DNA of 64,000 bases from SAR86 cluster bacterium (GTDB taxonomy: Bacteria; Pseudomonadota; Gammaproteobacteria; Magnimaribacterales; D2472): positions 790,315 through 854,314 of the forward strand of contig CP097971.1 in NCBI GenBank assembly GCA_023703615.1, given 5' to 3'. Positions within the stretch are counted from its first letter, which is position 1. Every line of letters begins with the position of its first letter. The notes beneath the pieces are model-generated. The model searched no databases. It had not been told where the DNA came from and saw only the letters and a list, made by a program, of their open reading frames with translations. Of this stretch, positions 1-8,380 are shown piece after piece. Made by a program: the position numbers and the translations under genes.

Positions 1-318
1 TTCTATTGAAGTACTACCATACTCAAGATCAAAACTTTTTTGATGTGTTTCATTAGGAAGTTTGCCTGGTTTTCTTGCAAGTACAAAAGGCAAGCTTAAA
101 TCATTAGCGACGGAGCCTGCAAAAATAAAACCTCTACTCTCAATGCTTACAATTTTAGAAGCTCGATATTTAGAGGTAGCGTTTGAAAGTTCATTACAGG
201 TTATTTTGAAAGCAGAGGGATTTTCAATCAAACTGGTAATATCTCTAAATTTAATACCAGCAATAGGAAAATTATTAACTGTTCTAATATATTCTTTTAG
301 TTTAAATTTATCTGTCAT
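1..318 (-). CDS. apt: Adenine phosphoribosyltransferase, C-terminus cut off by window edge
   Basis: This is a purine salvage enzyme that makes AMP from adenine and PRPP in the cytoplasm. The translated N-terminal ~106 residues contain FPIAGIKFRDIT, ESRGFIFAGSVA and RKPGKLP, the characteristic order of motifs at the start of bacterial Apt proteins. The Met at 318 gives a normal Apt N-terminus (MTDKFKLKEYIRTVNNFP). The gene runs off the left edge of the window, so the PRPP-binding loop is not visible. It lies 9 bases downstream of tRNA-Val on the same strand and could share its transcript. The identification is firm from the motifs; only the 3' part is missing. Confidence 0.9.
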   Translation of the reverse strand, partial: MTDKFKLKEYIRTVNNFPIAGIKFRDITSLIENPSAFKITCNELSNATSKYRASKIVSIESRGFIFAGSVANDLSLPFVLARKPGKLPNETHQKSFDLEYGSTSIE

Positions 319-327
319 CTATAATTT

Positions 328-406
328 TGGTAGACCCGAATGGACTCGAACCATCGACCTCTGCAATGTCAATGCAGCGCTCTAACCAAAACTGAGCTAC
401 GGGTCT
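328..406 (-). tRNA. tRNA-Val (anticodon GAC)
   Basis: The minus strand folds as a full cloverleaf. The acceptor arms are AGACCCG and CGGGTCT, followed by discriminator A and an encoded CCA at 328-330. The anticodon stem CTGCA/TGCAG encloses loop TTGACAT, giving anticodon GAC (Val). The T arm carries TTCGAGT. A TATAAT box lies on the minus strand at 432-437, followed by a GC-rich stretch, and fits as its promoter -10; I see no clear -35. Confidence 0.95.
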
Positions 407-612
407 ATATGTTTTAATTGTAAACGTGCGAATTATACAGAATTTTTTGTAGAACAAATAACTGACTAATATATGTTTATATATTGAACATAAAAAGTAG
501 ATACAATAATGAAAAAATAATCATACAAAATATTGATAATTAATTATAAATATATATAATAATGTATGTCAGCACTCCTCTCCCCCTATTAGATATGCTG
601 GCTTTCATTAAT

Positions 613-633
613 CGGAGGGTGAAAAACCCTCCG
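613..633 (-). terminator. Hairpin after sbcB
   Basis: A perfect 7-bp inverted repeat (CGGAGGG/CCCTCCG, 7-nt loop) begins directly after the sbcB stop codon. It has no strong U-tract on the minus strand, so it may be a weak terminator or a 3'-end-protecting hairpin. Confidence 0.5.
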
Positions 634-2100
634 TCATTTCATAGAATCTAATTTTTTCTTTGTGGCTTGTAAGATATTAAGTTCTTCTTTGTTTGATACA
701 TTTTTAATAAGTTTTTCTGTATCTAATATTGTTTTGTCTAAAGACCCCCATGGGCCAATTTCATGTGTCCTTTTTATAATTAGATCGTCATATCTTTCTC
801 TAATATCGTCTGGTATGTCGCCACTTGAATTGGTACAAATTATTCTTTCAGCTAATAATCTAATATTTTCATCATTAAAATTTCTGGAGATTTTAACTTT
901 TTCTTTAATATCATCTGTTAAATGAAATTCTTGCATTAAATCCTTGTCTCGCGGGTTAGGAAACCCACCAGAGTATATTTTGCTTTCTAAAATTTCAGGT
1001 TCAGGATAATTCATTATTCTATCTTCCATACATTGTGAAACTTTATTTTGAAAATCAATATCATTCTTAACAAGATCAGCTCTTTTTTGAAGCTCTGCAT
1101 GATCAATGTCGAAATGATTTATTTGATTTAATAAATTATGAGAACAAACTGGAATAGTTTTATTAATTTTATATTTTTTAAGTGGTCCGTCTCTTCCGCC
1201 AGACTGAATAATTTTATTTATTTCAGCAAAGTTTAAATTTAATATTTCCTCTGGCTCAAAACTTAAATCAAAGAAAACAATATCATTAGGTCTTGAAGGA
1301 TCAGAACCACAAAAAACTACAGGGTATTTAAATGTATGACGTCTATGAATTTCACCTAACGCTAAAAATTCATCACTATGTAAAAGATTTTTAATACCAT
1401 CTTTAGTGGAAATATTTAAAAAAGAATTGAATACATCTGGAATTGATTTTTTAATAATTTTGAAAAGGTAAATCATAAACTTGCAGTCCGCTATTGCATC
1501 ATGAGCATCGCCAACATCTATTTCGTGTTCCTTGGCAAGATGTTCTAGCTTATAACTTATTTCAGGCCCACCTTCATGCAATGGAATCTTAATTTCTTTA
1601 CTAAAAAACGAAGCAATATTGTGAAACATTAACATCAAGTCCAGTCGACCATTTCCATTCGTATTTGTTGTATATGGCTCGAGTAAATTCCACCAAAACT
1701 GTCTTCTTATAAGCTCTTCATCAAAAGCATGTCCATTAAAAGTAACAAAAATTGAGGGGTTTTCGCTGGACCATTCTTTCCATTTTATTTGAATATCTTT
1801 CATCATTTGATAGTGAGAAACATTAGAATGAAAAAGCTCTATTTTTTTATTTGTAAGCATTGCTCGAGGTTGAGGTATTACCCATGGAAGAGGTGCACAA
1901 CCTACATTTTGTTGATCTAAAAAAGATAAATCTGTATCTGTTAGTATTGATCCACACTGAAGAATTTGACTAAAATCTTTTTGAATTCCAGTTGTTTCTG
2001 TATCGTAAAATATTAAATTTTTATTACTCAAATTATCTTGGAATATATTTACCAAGCTCATATCTTGCAACTGCTCTTCTATGGACTTCATCAGGTCCAT
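634..2100 (-). CDS. sbcB: Exodeoxyribonuclease I
   Basis: This is a single-strand DNA 3'-5' exonuclease of the DnaQ fold, acting in recombination and mismatch repair in the cytoplasm. The N-terminus has the Exo I motif FYDTETTG (acidic residues of DEDDh), then [17 protein letters not shown], and [14 protein letters not shown] as the third exonuclease motif. The remaining ~280 residues match the ExoI SH3-like and C-terminal regions in length (488 residues against about 475 in E. coli). The first Met gives a 68-bp overlap with the upstream acyl-CoA dehydrogenase. The Met at 2061 (MSLVNIF) would cut this to 29 bp and gives a more usual N-terminus, so the start is uncertain. The family call is confident. 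Confidence 0.88.
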   Translation of the reverse strand: MDLMKSIEEQLQDMSLVNIFQDNLSNKNLIFYDTETTGIQKDFSQILQCGSILTDTDLSFLDQQNVGCAPLPWVIPQPRAMLTNKKIELFHSNVSHYQMMKDIQIKWKEWSSENPSIFVTFNGHAFDEELIRRQFWWNLLEPYTTNTNGNGRLDLMLMFHNIASFFSKEIKIPLHEGGPEISYKLEHLAKEHEIDVGDAHDAIADCKFMIYLFKIIKKSIPDVFNSFLNISTKDGIKNLLHSDEFLALGEIHRRHTFKYPVVFCGSDPSRPNDIVFFDLSFEPEEILNLNFAEINKIIQSGGRDGPLKKYKINKTIPVCSHNLLNQINHFDIDHAELQKRADLVKNDIDFQNKVSQCMEDRIMNYPEPEILESKIYSGGFPNPRDKDLMQEFHLTDDIKEKVKISRNFNDENIRLLAERIICTNSSGDIPDDIRERYDDLIIKRTHEIGPWGSLDKTILDTEKLIKNVSNKEELNILQATKKKLDSMK

Positions 2101-3253
2101 CAGCTAGTCGTAAAGTTCTAAGATGAGCATACATTGAGGCTAATGGCGTTAATTGAGATACACCTTCACCTCCATGCATTTGGATTGCTCTATCAATTAT
2201 TTTTAAAACAACTTGAGGTGCAAACACTTTAATTTGTGCAATTTCACTAGCTGCAATTTTATTGCCTACCGTGTCCATTTTATTTGCAGCGTCTAATGTT
2301 AACAATCTTGCTGCATTTAATTCAATTCTAGACTCGGCTATATAGTCAAAGTTTGCTCCAAGGTTTGCAATATTTTTTCCAAAAGGTGTTTTACTAGGAT
2401 CGATACCCCTCTCGCACATTAATTTTAATGCTCTTTCTCCAGCGCCAATTGTTCTCATACAGTGATGAATTCTTCCAGGACCTAAACGCCCTTGTGCAAT
2501 CTCAAAACCTCTACCTTCTCCCAATAATAAATTTTCTTTAGGCACTCTTACATTTCTAAATTTTAAATGCGCATGGCCATGGGGTGCATCATCATAGCCA
2601 AATACATGCATCATTCTTTGAACTTCAATGCCGTCCGATTCCATTGGAACAAGAATTTGAGAATGTCTTTGATGCTTAGCATTATCTGGATTTGTAACAC
2701 ACATAAATACAATAATTTTACATCTAGGATCTCCTGCACCTGAAGTCCACCATTTTTCTCCGTTAATTACGTATTCGTCTCCATCTAAAACAGCTGTCGC
2801 CCTCATATTTGTTGCGTCAGAAGATGCTACTCCAGGTTCAGTCATGCCAAATGCAGATCGAATTTTGCCATCTAATAATGGTTGAAGCCATTCTTTTTGA
2901 TGTTGCTCGTTGCCATATCTTGCTATAACTTCCATGTTTCCAGTATCTGGCGCACTACAATTCATTGCTTCAGATGAAATATGACAAACACCCATTGCTT
3001 CTGCTAAATGAGAGTATTCATAATTCGTAAGTCCAGCACCAAATTCACTTTCTGGTAAAAACAAATTCCATAAACCCAAAGACTTAGCTTTTTCTTTTAA
3101 GTCATCTATTACACTAGGATAACTATTCCAACGTTCATCACCATCTTTAATTTGACTTTCAAAAACCTCCTCTTTAGGCAAACACTCATTTGTAACAAAA
3201 TCATTTACTCTATTTAATAAGTCTGCTGCTTCAGGTCTAAGTTCTGGTAACAT
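2033..3253 (-). CDS. Acyl-CoA dehydrogenase, ACAD10/11-like
   Basis: This is an FAD-dependent enzyme that introduces the 2,3-double bond into acyl-CoA. It has 406 residues with [15 protein letters not shown] and [12 protein letters not shown] (flavin and substrate motifs of the middle beta domain), [10 protein letters not shown], and a C-terminus [18 protein letters not shown] typical of the ACAD10/11 branch. The usual YEGTxEI glutamate position reads ADGPDEV, with Asp instead, as I recall for this branch. A purine-rich GGGAGAT ribosome site lies upstream of the Met at 3253. It is divergent from a LysR gene, which may regulate it. The substrate cannot be told from sequence. Confidence 0.88.
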   Translation of the reverse strand: MLPELRPEAADLLNRVNDFVTNECLPKEEVFESQIKDGDERWNSYPSVIDDLKEKAKSLGLWNLFLPESEFGAGLTNYEYSHLAEAMGVCHISSEAMNCSAPDTGNMEVIARYGNEQHQKEWLQPLLDGKIRSAFGMTEPGVASSDATNMRATAVLDGDEYVINGEKWWTSGAGDPRCKIIVFMCVTNPDNAKHQRHSQILVPMESDGIEVQRMMHVFGYDDAPHGHAHLKFRNVRVPKENLLLGEGRGFEIAQGRLGPGRIHHCMRTIGAGERALKLMCERGIDPSKTPFGKNIANLGANFDYIAESRIELNAARLLTLDAANKMDTVGNKIAASEIAQIKVFAPQVVLKIIDRAIQMHGGEGVSQLTPLASMYAHLRTLRLADGPDEVHRRAVARYELGKYIPR

Positions 3254-3332
3254 AAAAATTATCTCCCTTTATATCGTATAATTTGTTACTATTATAAATT
3301 CTATGAATAATACATCTTTGCTAATAATTAAT

Positions 3333-3344
3333 CATAACGTTATG
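3333..3344. promoter_or_regulatory. 12-bp palindrome in divergent promoter region
   Basis: The perfect palindrome CATAACGTTATG lies 16 bases before the LysR start and 79 bases before the dehydrogenase start. It is the only perfect dyad I noticed in this divergent gap and is placed as a LysR-type operator would be. Binding is inference. Confidence 0.4.
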
Positions 3345-3360
3345 TTAATTACAAATCTAT

Positions 3361-4263
3361 ATGAAAATTAGTTCTTTCGATTTAAATTTGTTTGTTGTAC
3401 TCAATGCAATATATACAGAGGGGAGTTTAACGAAAGCAGCAAACGTTGTTGGTATAACACAACCAGCAGTAAGTAATGCATTATCAAGACTAAGAGAAAA
3501 ATTTGATGATGAGCTTTTTGTTCGAACAGGCTCTGGAATGGTTCCTACTCAAAAAACAGAAAACATAATTAAAGATATTCAAAGTGCATTGACTTTGATG
3601 CAAATAAGTGTGAACGAGCCTGATGGGTTTGATCCTAAGTTATCAAAAAGAAATTTTAAATTATCACTCGGTGACATCTCAGAAAGTAGGGTTTTACCAT
3701 ATTTAATGGAGATAGTTGATGGTAACGCTCCAAGAGTTTCAATTGGCAGTTATGCTTATTCAAGACATGATCAAGTTCATGCTCTTTCAACAAATAATTT
3801 AGATTTTGTTGTGGATCCAGTAATTCCAATTTCTGATGAAATAAATTCTATGAAAGTATTTGAAGATTCCTTTGTAGTTGCACACAGAGATAACCATGAG
3901 TTATCAAAAAAAAGTAATGTATCAATTGAAGATATTTTGAACCAACGTCATCTTAATGTTTCAAATAGAAAAAGAGGTCTTCATTTAATTGACATCGAAT
4001 TAGAAAAAATTGGATATAAAAGAGAGATTGCTCTTAGATGTCAGCATTTTTTGATAGCTCCAGAAATAATTCGTTCAACAGATGTGGTTTTATTTGCAAC
4101 GAAAAGTTTTGCAGAAAAAAATGATTTAAAATATATTGAAATTCCTGCTGAAATACCGATGATGGAGTATTTTTTAATATGGCATAAAAATGATGAAGGA
4201 GATGGTGGCCATATTTGGATGAAAAATTTACTAGTCGAAGCCTTTAAAAAAGCAAAAAAATAA
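3361..4263 (+). CDS. LysR-family transcriptional regulator
   Basis: This is a DNA-binding regulator of 300 residues, the usual LysR length. The N-terminal winged helix-turn-helix reads FDLNLFVVLNAIYTEGSLTK, AANVVGITQPAVSNALSRLR and DELFVRTGSGMVPT, all canonical. Residues ~90-300 form the periplasmic-binding-protein-like effector domain. It is divergent from the ACAD10/11-like gene and convergent with the SDR gene (1-bp gap), so the dehydrogenase is the most likely target. No strong Shine-Dalgarno is seen before the ATG; the start is supported by alignment of the HTH. The effector is unknown. Confidence 0.9.
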   Translation: MKISSFDLNLFVVLNAIYTEGSLTKAANVVGITQPAVSNALSRLREKFDDELFVRTGSGMVPTQKTENIIKDIQSALTLMQISVNEPDGFDPKLSKRNFKLSLGDISESRVLPYLMEIVDGNAPRVSIGSYAYSRHDQVHALSTNNLDFVVDPVIPISDEINSMKVFEDSFVVAHRDNHELSKKSNVSIEDILNQRHLNVSNRKRGLHLIDIELEKIGYKREIALRCQHFLIAPEIIRSTDVVLFATKSFAEKNDLKYIEIPAEIPMMEYFLIWHKNDEGDGGHIWMKNLLVEAFKKAKK

Positions 4264-4264
4264 G

Positions 4265-5065
4265 TTATCCCAAATTGTGGCTTGTTGTTTTAACAATTCC
4301 TCCATCGGAGGTTATTGTCTCACCGACAGTATACGCGCCGGCTCTTGAGCACAAAAAAATTGTAAGGCCGGCAATATCTTCAGGCGAGCCAATTCTTCCT
4401 CTTGGATTTCTTTTTTCAATATCCGAGTAATCAGAATTTACTGCAGAGCCAAGCATTGCACTTGGATATGGTCCTGGAGCAATAGCATTAACAAGAATAT
4501 TTTCCTTTACTAATTTTGCCGCTAACACCCTTGTCAAATGGTGAACGGCTGCTTTTGAAGTGCTATAAGAATATGTCTCGAATGCTGGTACATTTAATCC
4601 ATCGATTGATCCAATATTTATTATTCTTGATGGGTCATCGATAGTAGCTTTTTTTATTAAAATAGTTTTAAATTTTTGAATCATAAAAAACATACTTTTT
4701 ACATTGAGGTCCATCACTTTATCCCAGCCTGTTTCAGAAAATTCCTCTAAAGTCTCACCCCATGCAGCTCCGGCATTATTTATTAAATAATCTATACCAT
4801 TTGGTTCCAATTCAGTTATTTGGTTAAAAAATAAATCTACTCCTTCTTTCGTACTCAAGTCACATGGAATCGGAATACATTCTGATCCATATTCATCACT
4901 TAATTCTTTTGCTTTCTCCAGCAAAGCAGGAGCTTTTCTTGCAGATATATATACCTTACATTTATTTGCTAACAACCCAGAAGTAATCATTTCGCCAATT
5001 CCTCTAGATCCACCAGTAACAATTGCTATTTTATCTTTGACTGAAAATAAGTTGTCTAATTTCAT
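4265..5065 (-). CDS. SDR-family oxidoreductase, RhlG/FabG-like
   Basis: This is an NAD(P)H-dependent short-chain dehydrogenase of 266 residues. Visible are the cofactor motif TGGSRGIG, the NNAG motif, the catalytic Ser in INIGSIDG, the YSTSK catalytic Tyr-Lys pair and a C-terminal DGG. Length and the segments IINIGSIDG and NAIAPGPYPSAM resemble RhlG-type 3-oxoacyl reductases more than housekeeping FabG. It lies beside a LysR gene and near an acyl-CoA dehydrogenase, which fits a role in fatty acyl or hydroxyacyl metabolism. The substrate is not determined. Confidence 0.85.
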   Translation of the reverse strand: MKLDNLFSVKDKIAIVTGGSRGIGEMITSGLLANKCKVYISARKAPALLEKAKELSDEYGSECIPIPCDLSTKEGVDLFFNQITELEPNGIDYLINNAGAAWGETLEEFSETGWDKVMDLNVKSMFFMIQKFKTILIKKATIDDPSRIINIGSIDGLNVPAFETYSYSTSKAAVHHLTRVLAAKLVKENILVNAIAPGPYPSAMLGSAVNSDYSDIEKRNPRGRIGSPEDIAGLTIFLCSRAGAYTVGETITSDGGIVKTTSHNLG

Positions 5066-5158
5066 TATCTAATTTTATATTAATACTCTTAACGATGATA
5101 TTGTATTTTACTTAATTCAACATAATCTATTGAAACAATATTTGAGGTAAAATATCTT

Positions 5159-6109
5159 ATGGCCTTATTTGCTAATTTTTTCTGGCTAGCTTTTGCGATT
5201 GGTATTCTTGTATGGGGAGCAAATAAATTCATTGATAGTTCATCATTATTAGCAAAAGAACTTGGTTTAACTGAACTCACTATAGGATTAACTATAATTG
5301 CCTTAGGGACATCTGCTCCCGAAATTTTTATAGCTATATCATCTGTTATCAACAATACGGGAGAGATAGCTATGGGGACAGTTGTGGGTTCAAATATTTC
5401 AAATATAGCTCTAATATTTGGCGTTTCATGTATTGGTATTTCATATAGACCGACTTCGACTCCAATTCTTCAGTTTATCCCCTTTTTTTTAGCAGCTTGT
5501 TTTCTTGGATATGCTCTATATGATCTGAGAATTGATATATTTGAAAGTCTAATTCTGATTTTAATTCTTCTTGTCTTTTTATTTGTTACATATAAAACTA
5601 AAAACTTAAATATTGATATCAATCATGAAAAAACAAAAAGCAATATTAATCAGACATTTTTTTTTCTTATTGTGGGTTTGGCTGCATTAATTGGAGGTTC
5701 GCATTTTGCTGTTTCAAATGCAGAAAGTATTGCAGAAATACTAAAAGTTCCTCAATTAATTATTGGACTAACAATTATTGCTATTGGAACTAGCTTACCA
5801 GAGCTTGCTGCAACTATTTCAGCAATTGTGAAAAAAAAGAACGAAATGGTTATTGGTAATATTATAGGATCAAATGTAATGAATATTGTTATTGTTGTTC
5901 CAATTATTGGTTTTTTTTCAAAAACATATTTAAATCCGAGTATTATTTCAAGAGACTTTATAGTTATGGCTTTATTTACGGCATTGTTTTTTTTAATAGC
6001 ATTGAATTACTCTTCTAAAAAATTTGATCTAAGGATAATTAGATTTATAGGATCTTTATTTGTAGGATCTTATTTATTATATATTTTAATACTTAGTAAC
6101 ACTCTCTAA
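5159..6109 (+). CDS. Calcium/sodium antiporter, YrbG-type
   Basis: This is an inner-membrane exchanger of the CaCA superfamily, predicted to move Ca2+ against Na+ or H+. The two inverted alpha-repeats are plain: GLTIIALGTSAPE with GSNISNIALI in the first half, and GLTIIAIGTSLPELAATISA with GSNVMNIVIV in the second half. About ten hydrophobic segments fill 316 residues, normal for YrbG. A GAGGT ribosome site stands about 11 bases before the ATG. Its 3' end overlaps the convergent small membrane gene by 24 bp. In E. coli yrbG sits beside the kds/lpt genes, but not here. Confidence 0.9.
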   Translation: MALFANFFWLAFAIGILVWGANKFIDSSSLLAKELGLTELTIGLTIIALGTSAPEIFIAISSVINNTGEIAMGTVVGSNISNIALIFGVSCIGISYRPTSTPILQFIPFFLAACFLGYALYDLRIDIFESLILILILLVFLFVTYKTKNLNIDINHEKTKSNINQTFFFLIVGLAALIGGSHFAVSNAESIAEILKVPQLIIGLTIIAIGTSLPELAATISAIVKKKNEMVIGNIIGSNVMNIVIVVPIIGFFSKTYLNPSIISRDFIVMALFTALFFLIALNYSSKKFDLRIIRFIGSLFVGSYLLYILILSNTL

Positions 6110-6514
6110 TCTCTTATTAAAATATAAAATTAATATACCAATTACAAATGTGCATATCTCAAATATAAAAAATGCATTATAAAATGAAGGTGTGGTAGGC
6201 AATAGAGAAAATAAAACTCTACCTAAAGCAATAGACCCTACAAGAAAAATAACAAATTTAATAAAAAAGATACCAATAGATTTTTTAAAAATACCAATCA
6301 AGAATCCTACTCCCAGACAAAGATTTAAACCCCCGTATAGGCCAGCAATTTCACTATATCCAATTTCTGAGGCAATATTTAAACCAACTGCTTCTAAAAA
6401 AGAAGGCAAGTCCATCTCAAGGGCTCCAAAAACTGGATCTAATATAGCCCAAATTCCAATTGGTAGATAAACTAAAAACATAGCGAATAAGAACAATCTA
6501 TTGATCCAAATCAT
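6086..6514 (-). CDS. Four-helix membrane protein, DUF4345-like
   Basis: This is a 142-residue protein with four predicted transmembrane helices. The segment EIAGLYGGLNLCLGVGFLIG followed by GRVLFSLL resembles what I recall of the DUF4345 family, whose function is unknown. The end of the gene overlaps the convergent antiporter gene by 24 bp. A second protein of similar plan lies at 15431-15829. The assignment rests on pattern only. Confidence 0.6.
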   Translation of the reverse strand: MIWINRLFLFAMFLVYLPIGIWAILDPVFGALEMDLPSFLEAVGLNIASEIGYSEIAGLYGGLNLCLGVGFLIGIFKKSIGIFFIKFVIFLVGSIALGRVLFSLLPTTPSFYNAFFIFEICTFVIGILILYFNKRLESVTKY

Positions 6515-6589
6515 TGTATTATCCCTTTTAAGTATTATTATTATGATTTAACACTACAATATAAAAAAATTTATTATTTGTAAATTCAT

Positions 6590-7096
6590 ATGACAAAAGC
6601 TTTAAAAAAAATCTTTAAGCTATTTTCTTGTTTGGCTATTACATTAAATATTAATTCTCAGTCAATTAAACTGAATGATGCAGATATTCTTACTAATCCA
6701 CTTCCGCTTCCATACAATGCAGAAATATATAACACATCTGATTTAGATAATTTTATCGATTCATCAATTGATTCGCAAAAACAACCAATAATTATCTTTG
6801 GGGCTAATTGGTGTCCAGATTGCCGTATTTTTTCTGGCACAATTGAGATTAATTCAGTAAAGAAATTTACTGATAAGAACTTCAATATTATGTATATAGA
6901 TGTTGGCAGGTATGATAAAAATATGAATTTAATTGAGTATTTTGATATACCTCCTTCGGAGGGAATACCAAGAATTTTAGTGTTTAATTTAAACAGAGAA
7001 ATAATAAATAACTCCACTACTACTGAGTGGAGAACAGCCAGAGATAGAACATCTCAAGAGATTTTTAATTTTTTTCAAATAATGGCTAAAAACTAA
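6590..7096 (+). CDS. Exported thioredoxin-fold protein
   Basis: This 168-residue protein has an N-terminal signal segment (about residues 5-22, KKIFKLFSCLAITLNINS). The redox motif FGANWCPDC has Cys75 and Cys78, and the cis-proline region is EGIPRILVF. It is predicted to be a periplasmic disulfide oxidoreductase or reductase. The CPDC active site differs from DsbA (CPHC) and thioredoxin (CGPC). No partner gene is adjacent. The fold is well supported; the client is unknown. Confidence 0.8.
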   Translation: MTKALKKIFKLFSCLAITLNINSQSIKLNDADILTNPLPLPYNAEIYNTSDLDNFIDSSIDSQKQPIIIFGANWCPDCRIFSGTIEINSVKKFTDKNFNIMYIDVGRYDKNMNLIEYFDIPPSEGIPRILVFNLNREIINNSTTTEWRTARDRTSQEIFNFFQIMAKN

Positions 7097-7101
7097 GAGT
7101 A

Positions 7102-8376
7102 TTATTCAAACTGTTTATCTGCACTTGAAAATATTAAATAATAAGTTCCGCCAAATACTAGAACGCTGCTACAAATAAAAAATATAAGGTTCCATGAGTT
7201 AGTCAATTCTAAGATAAATCCAGCAGCTATTGGACTTAAAATAGCTGCAATCATCGCAAGACTTCCTGAGATTCCTACTAGTGATCCAGTATATTTAGGA
7301 CCCAAATCTGCGTGATTTACGCCAAAACCGCCAGCTGCTATTCCGCTACAAATGTTTGTCAAACATAATAATAATATTATTAACAAAATTGATTCTTGAA
7401 AAGGAATAATAGTCAAACATATTGCAGAACCAAAAAAGCCGATTGTATTTACTGACCTTCTTACCTTTATAATTTTGAAACCATTTTTGATTAGGCTGTC
7501 AGCTAAAAAACCCCCACAAATTAATGAAAAAACTGAAACAATGCTTGGAATTAAAATTAGTAAAATAAAAGTTCCAGAATCTAAATCAATCCCAAGCCCT
7601 CCAGATAATTCAGAAGCATTAACGTATTTTGGTAGATATGACAAAAAAGTGTACAAAGACCAGTTATTGCAAAAAGTAGCAATGACAATTGCAATAAAAG
7701 GTCCATTTTTAATTAAATCATAAAAAGGTACTGATTTTGCAGCAGAGCTTGCAGGAGCCTCTCTTTGAATTAAATCAAGTTCATATTTAGTTATTTTTTT
7801 ATGATCTTCTGGATATGAAGTAACTAATTTTTGCCAGAAAAAAAACCAGAAAACACCTAAAGCACCAAACGAATAAAATACCCATTCCCATGAGTAATTC
7901 TCCATAATCAAGGCTGCTACAACTAAACCAAATACTGTACCAACTGCTATGCCACTATTGGTAACTGCAATTGTTCTTGTTCTTTCATTAAAAGGTATCC
8001 ATCTTGCGTATAAAGAATGCCATGATGGAAATGTGATACCCTCACCTAGTCCCATTAATATTCTAATAAAAATTAAAAGAAAAAAGCCACTGTAAGCAAA
8101 TGCTGGTGTAATAATTGTAAAAAATGACCAAAGAAGAAGTCCGTAGGCTAAAACTCTTTTACCTCCATATTTATCAGCTAAATATCCTCCCACTGTCATT
8201 GAAATCATGTAGCCTATATAGAAAGAACTCAAAATAAGTCCAACCTGTGATTCGCTCCAACCGAATTGTTCTTGCATAGGAATAATAGTTACTGAAATGT
8301 TAACTCTGTCTATGTAACAAATAAAAACAGCCAAAAATGACATAAAAACAACTCTGAATCTAATTGGTAATGACAT
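7102..8376 (-). CDS. MFS transporter, anion:cation symporter (ACS) type
   Basis: This is a 424-residue inner-membrane major facilitator with about 12 helices. The N-terminal pattern IDRVNISVTIIPMQEQFGWS, the loop 2-3 motif GGYLADKYGGKRV, and LMGLGEGITFPSWHSLYARW are typical of the ACS/SLC17-like branch that carries organic anions. It starts 4 bp after the argH stop on the same strand, so it is probably the last gene of the arginine operon. It may therefore move a substrate linked to arginine metabolism, but the substrate cannot be read from sequence. Confidence 0.85.
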   Translation of the reverse strand: MSLPIRFRVVFMSFLAVFICYIDRVNISVTIIPMQEQFGWSESQVGLILSSFYIGYMISMTVGGYLADKYGGKRVLAYGLLLWSFFTIITPAFAYSGFFLLIFIRILMGLGEGITFPSWHSLYARWIPFNERTRTIAVTNSGIAVGTVFGLVVAALIMENYSWEWVFYSFGALGVFWFFFWQKLVTSYPEDHKKITKYELDLIQREAPASSAAKSVPFYDLIKNGPFIAIVIATFCNNWSLYTFLSYLPKYVNASELSGGLGIDLDSGTFILLILIPSIVSVFSLICGGFLADSLIKNGFKIIKVRRSVNTIGFFGSAICLTIIPFQESILLIILLLCLTNICSGIAAGGFGVNHADLGPKYTGSLVGISGSLAMIAAILSPIAAGFILELTNSWNLIFFICSSVLVFGGTYYLIFSSADKQFE

Positions 8377-8380
8377 TTAG

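Noticed and set aside
570-600. CAGCA/TGCTG inverted repeat downstream of sbcB
   Set aside because: The arms are only 5 bp with a 21-nt loop; not convincing as a terminator or small RNA.
5089-5355. 88-codon frame on the minus strand over the start of the Ca/Na antiporter gene
   Set aside because: It overlaps the strongly supported antiporter frame, has no recognisable motif and no ribosome site; treated as a shadow frame.
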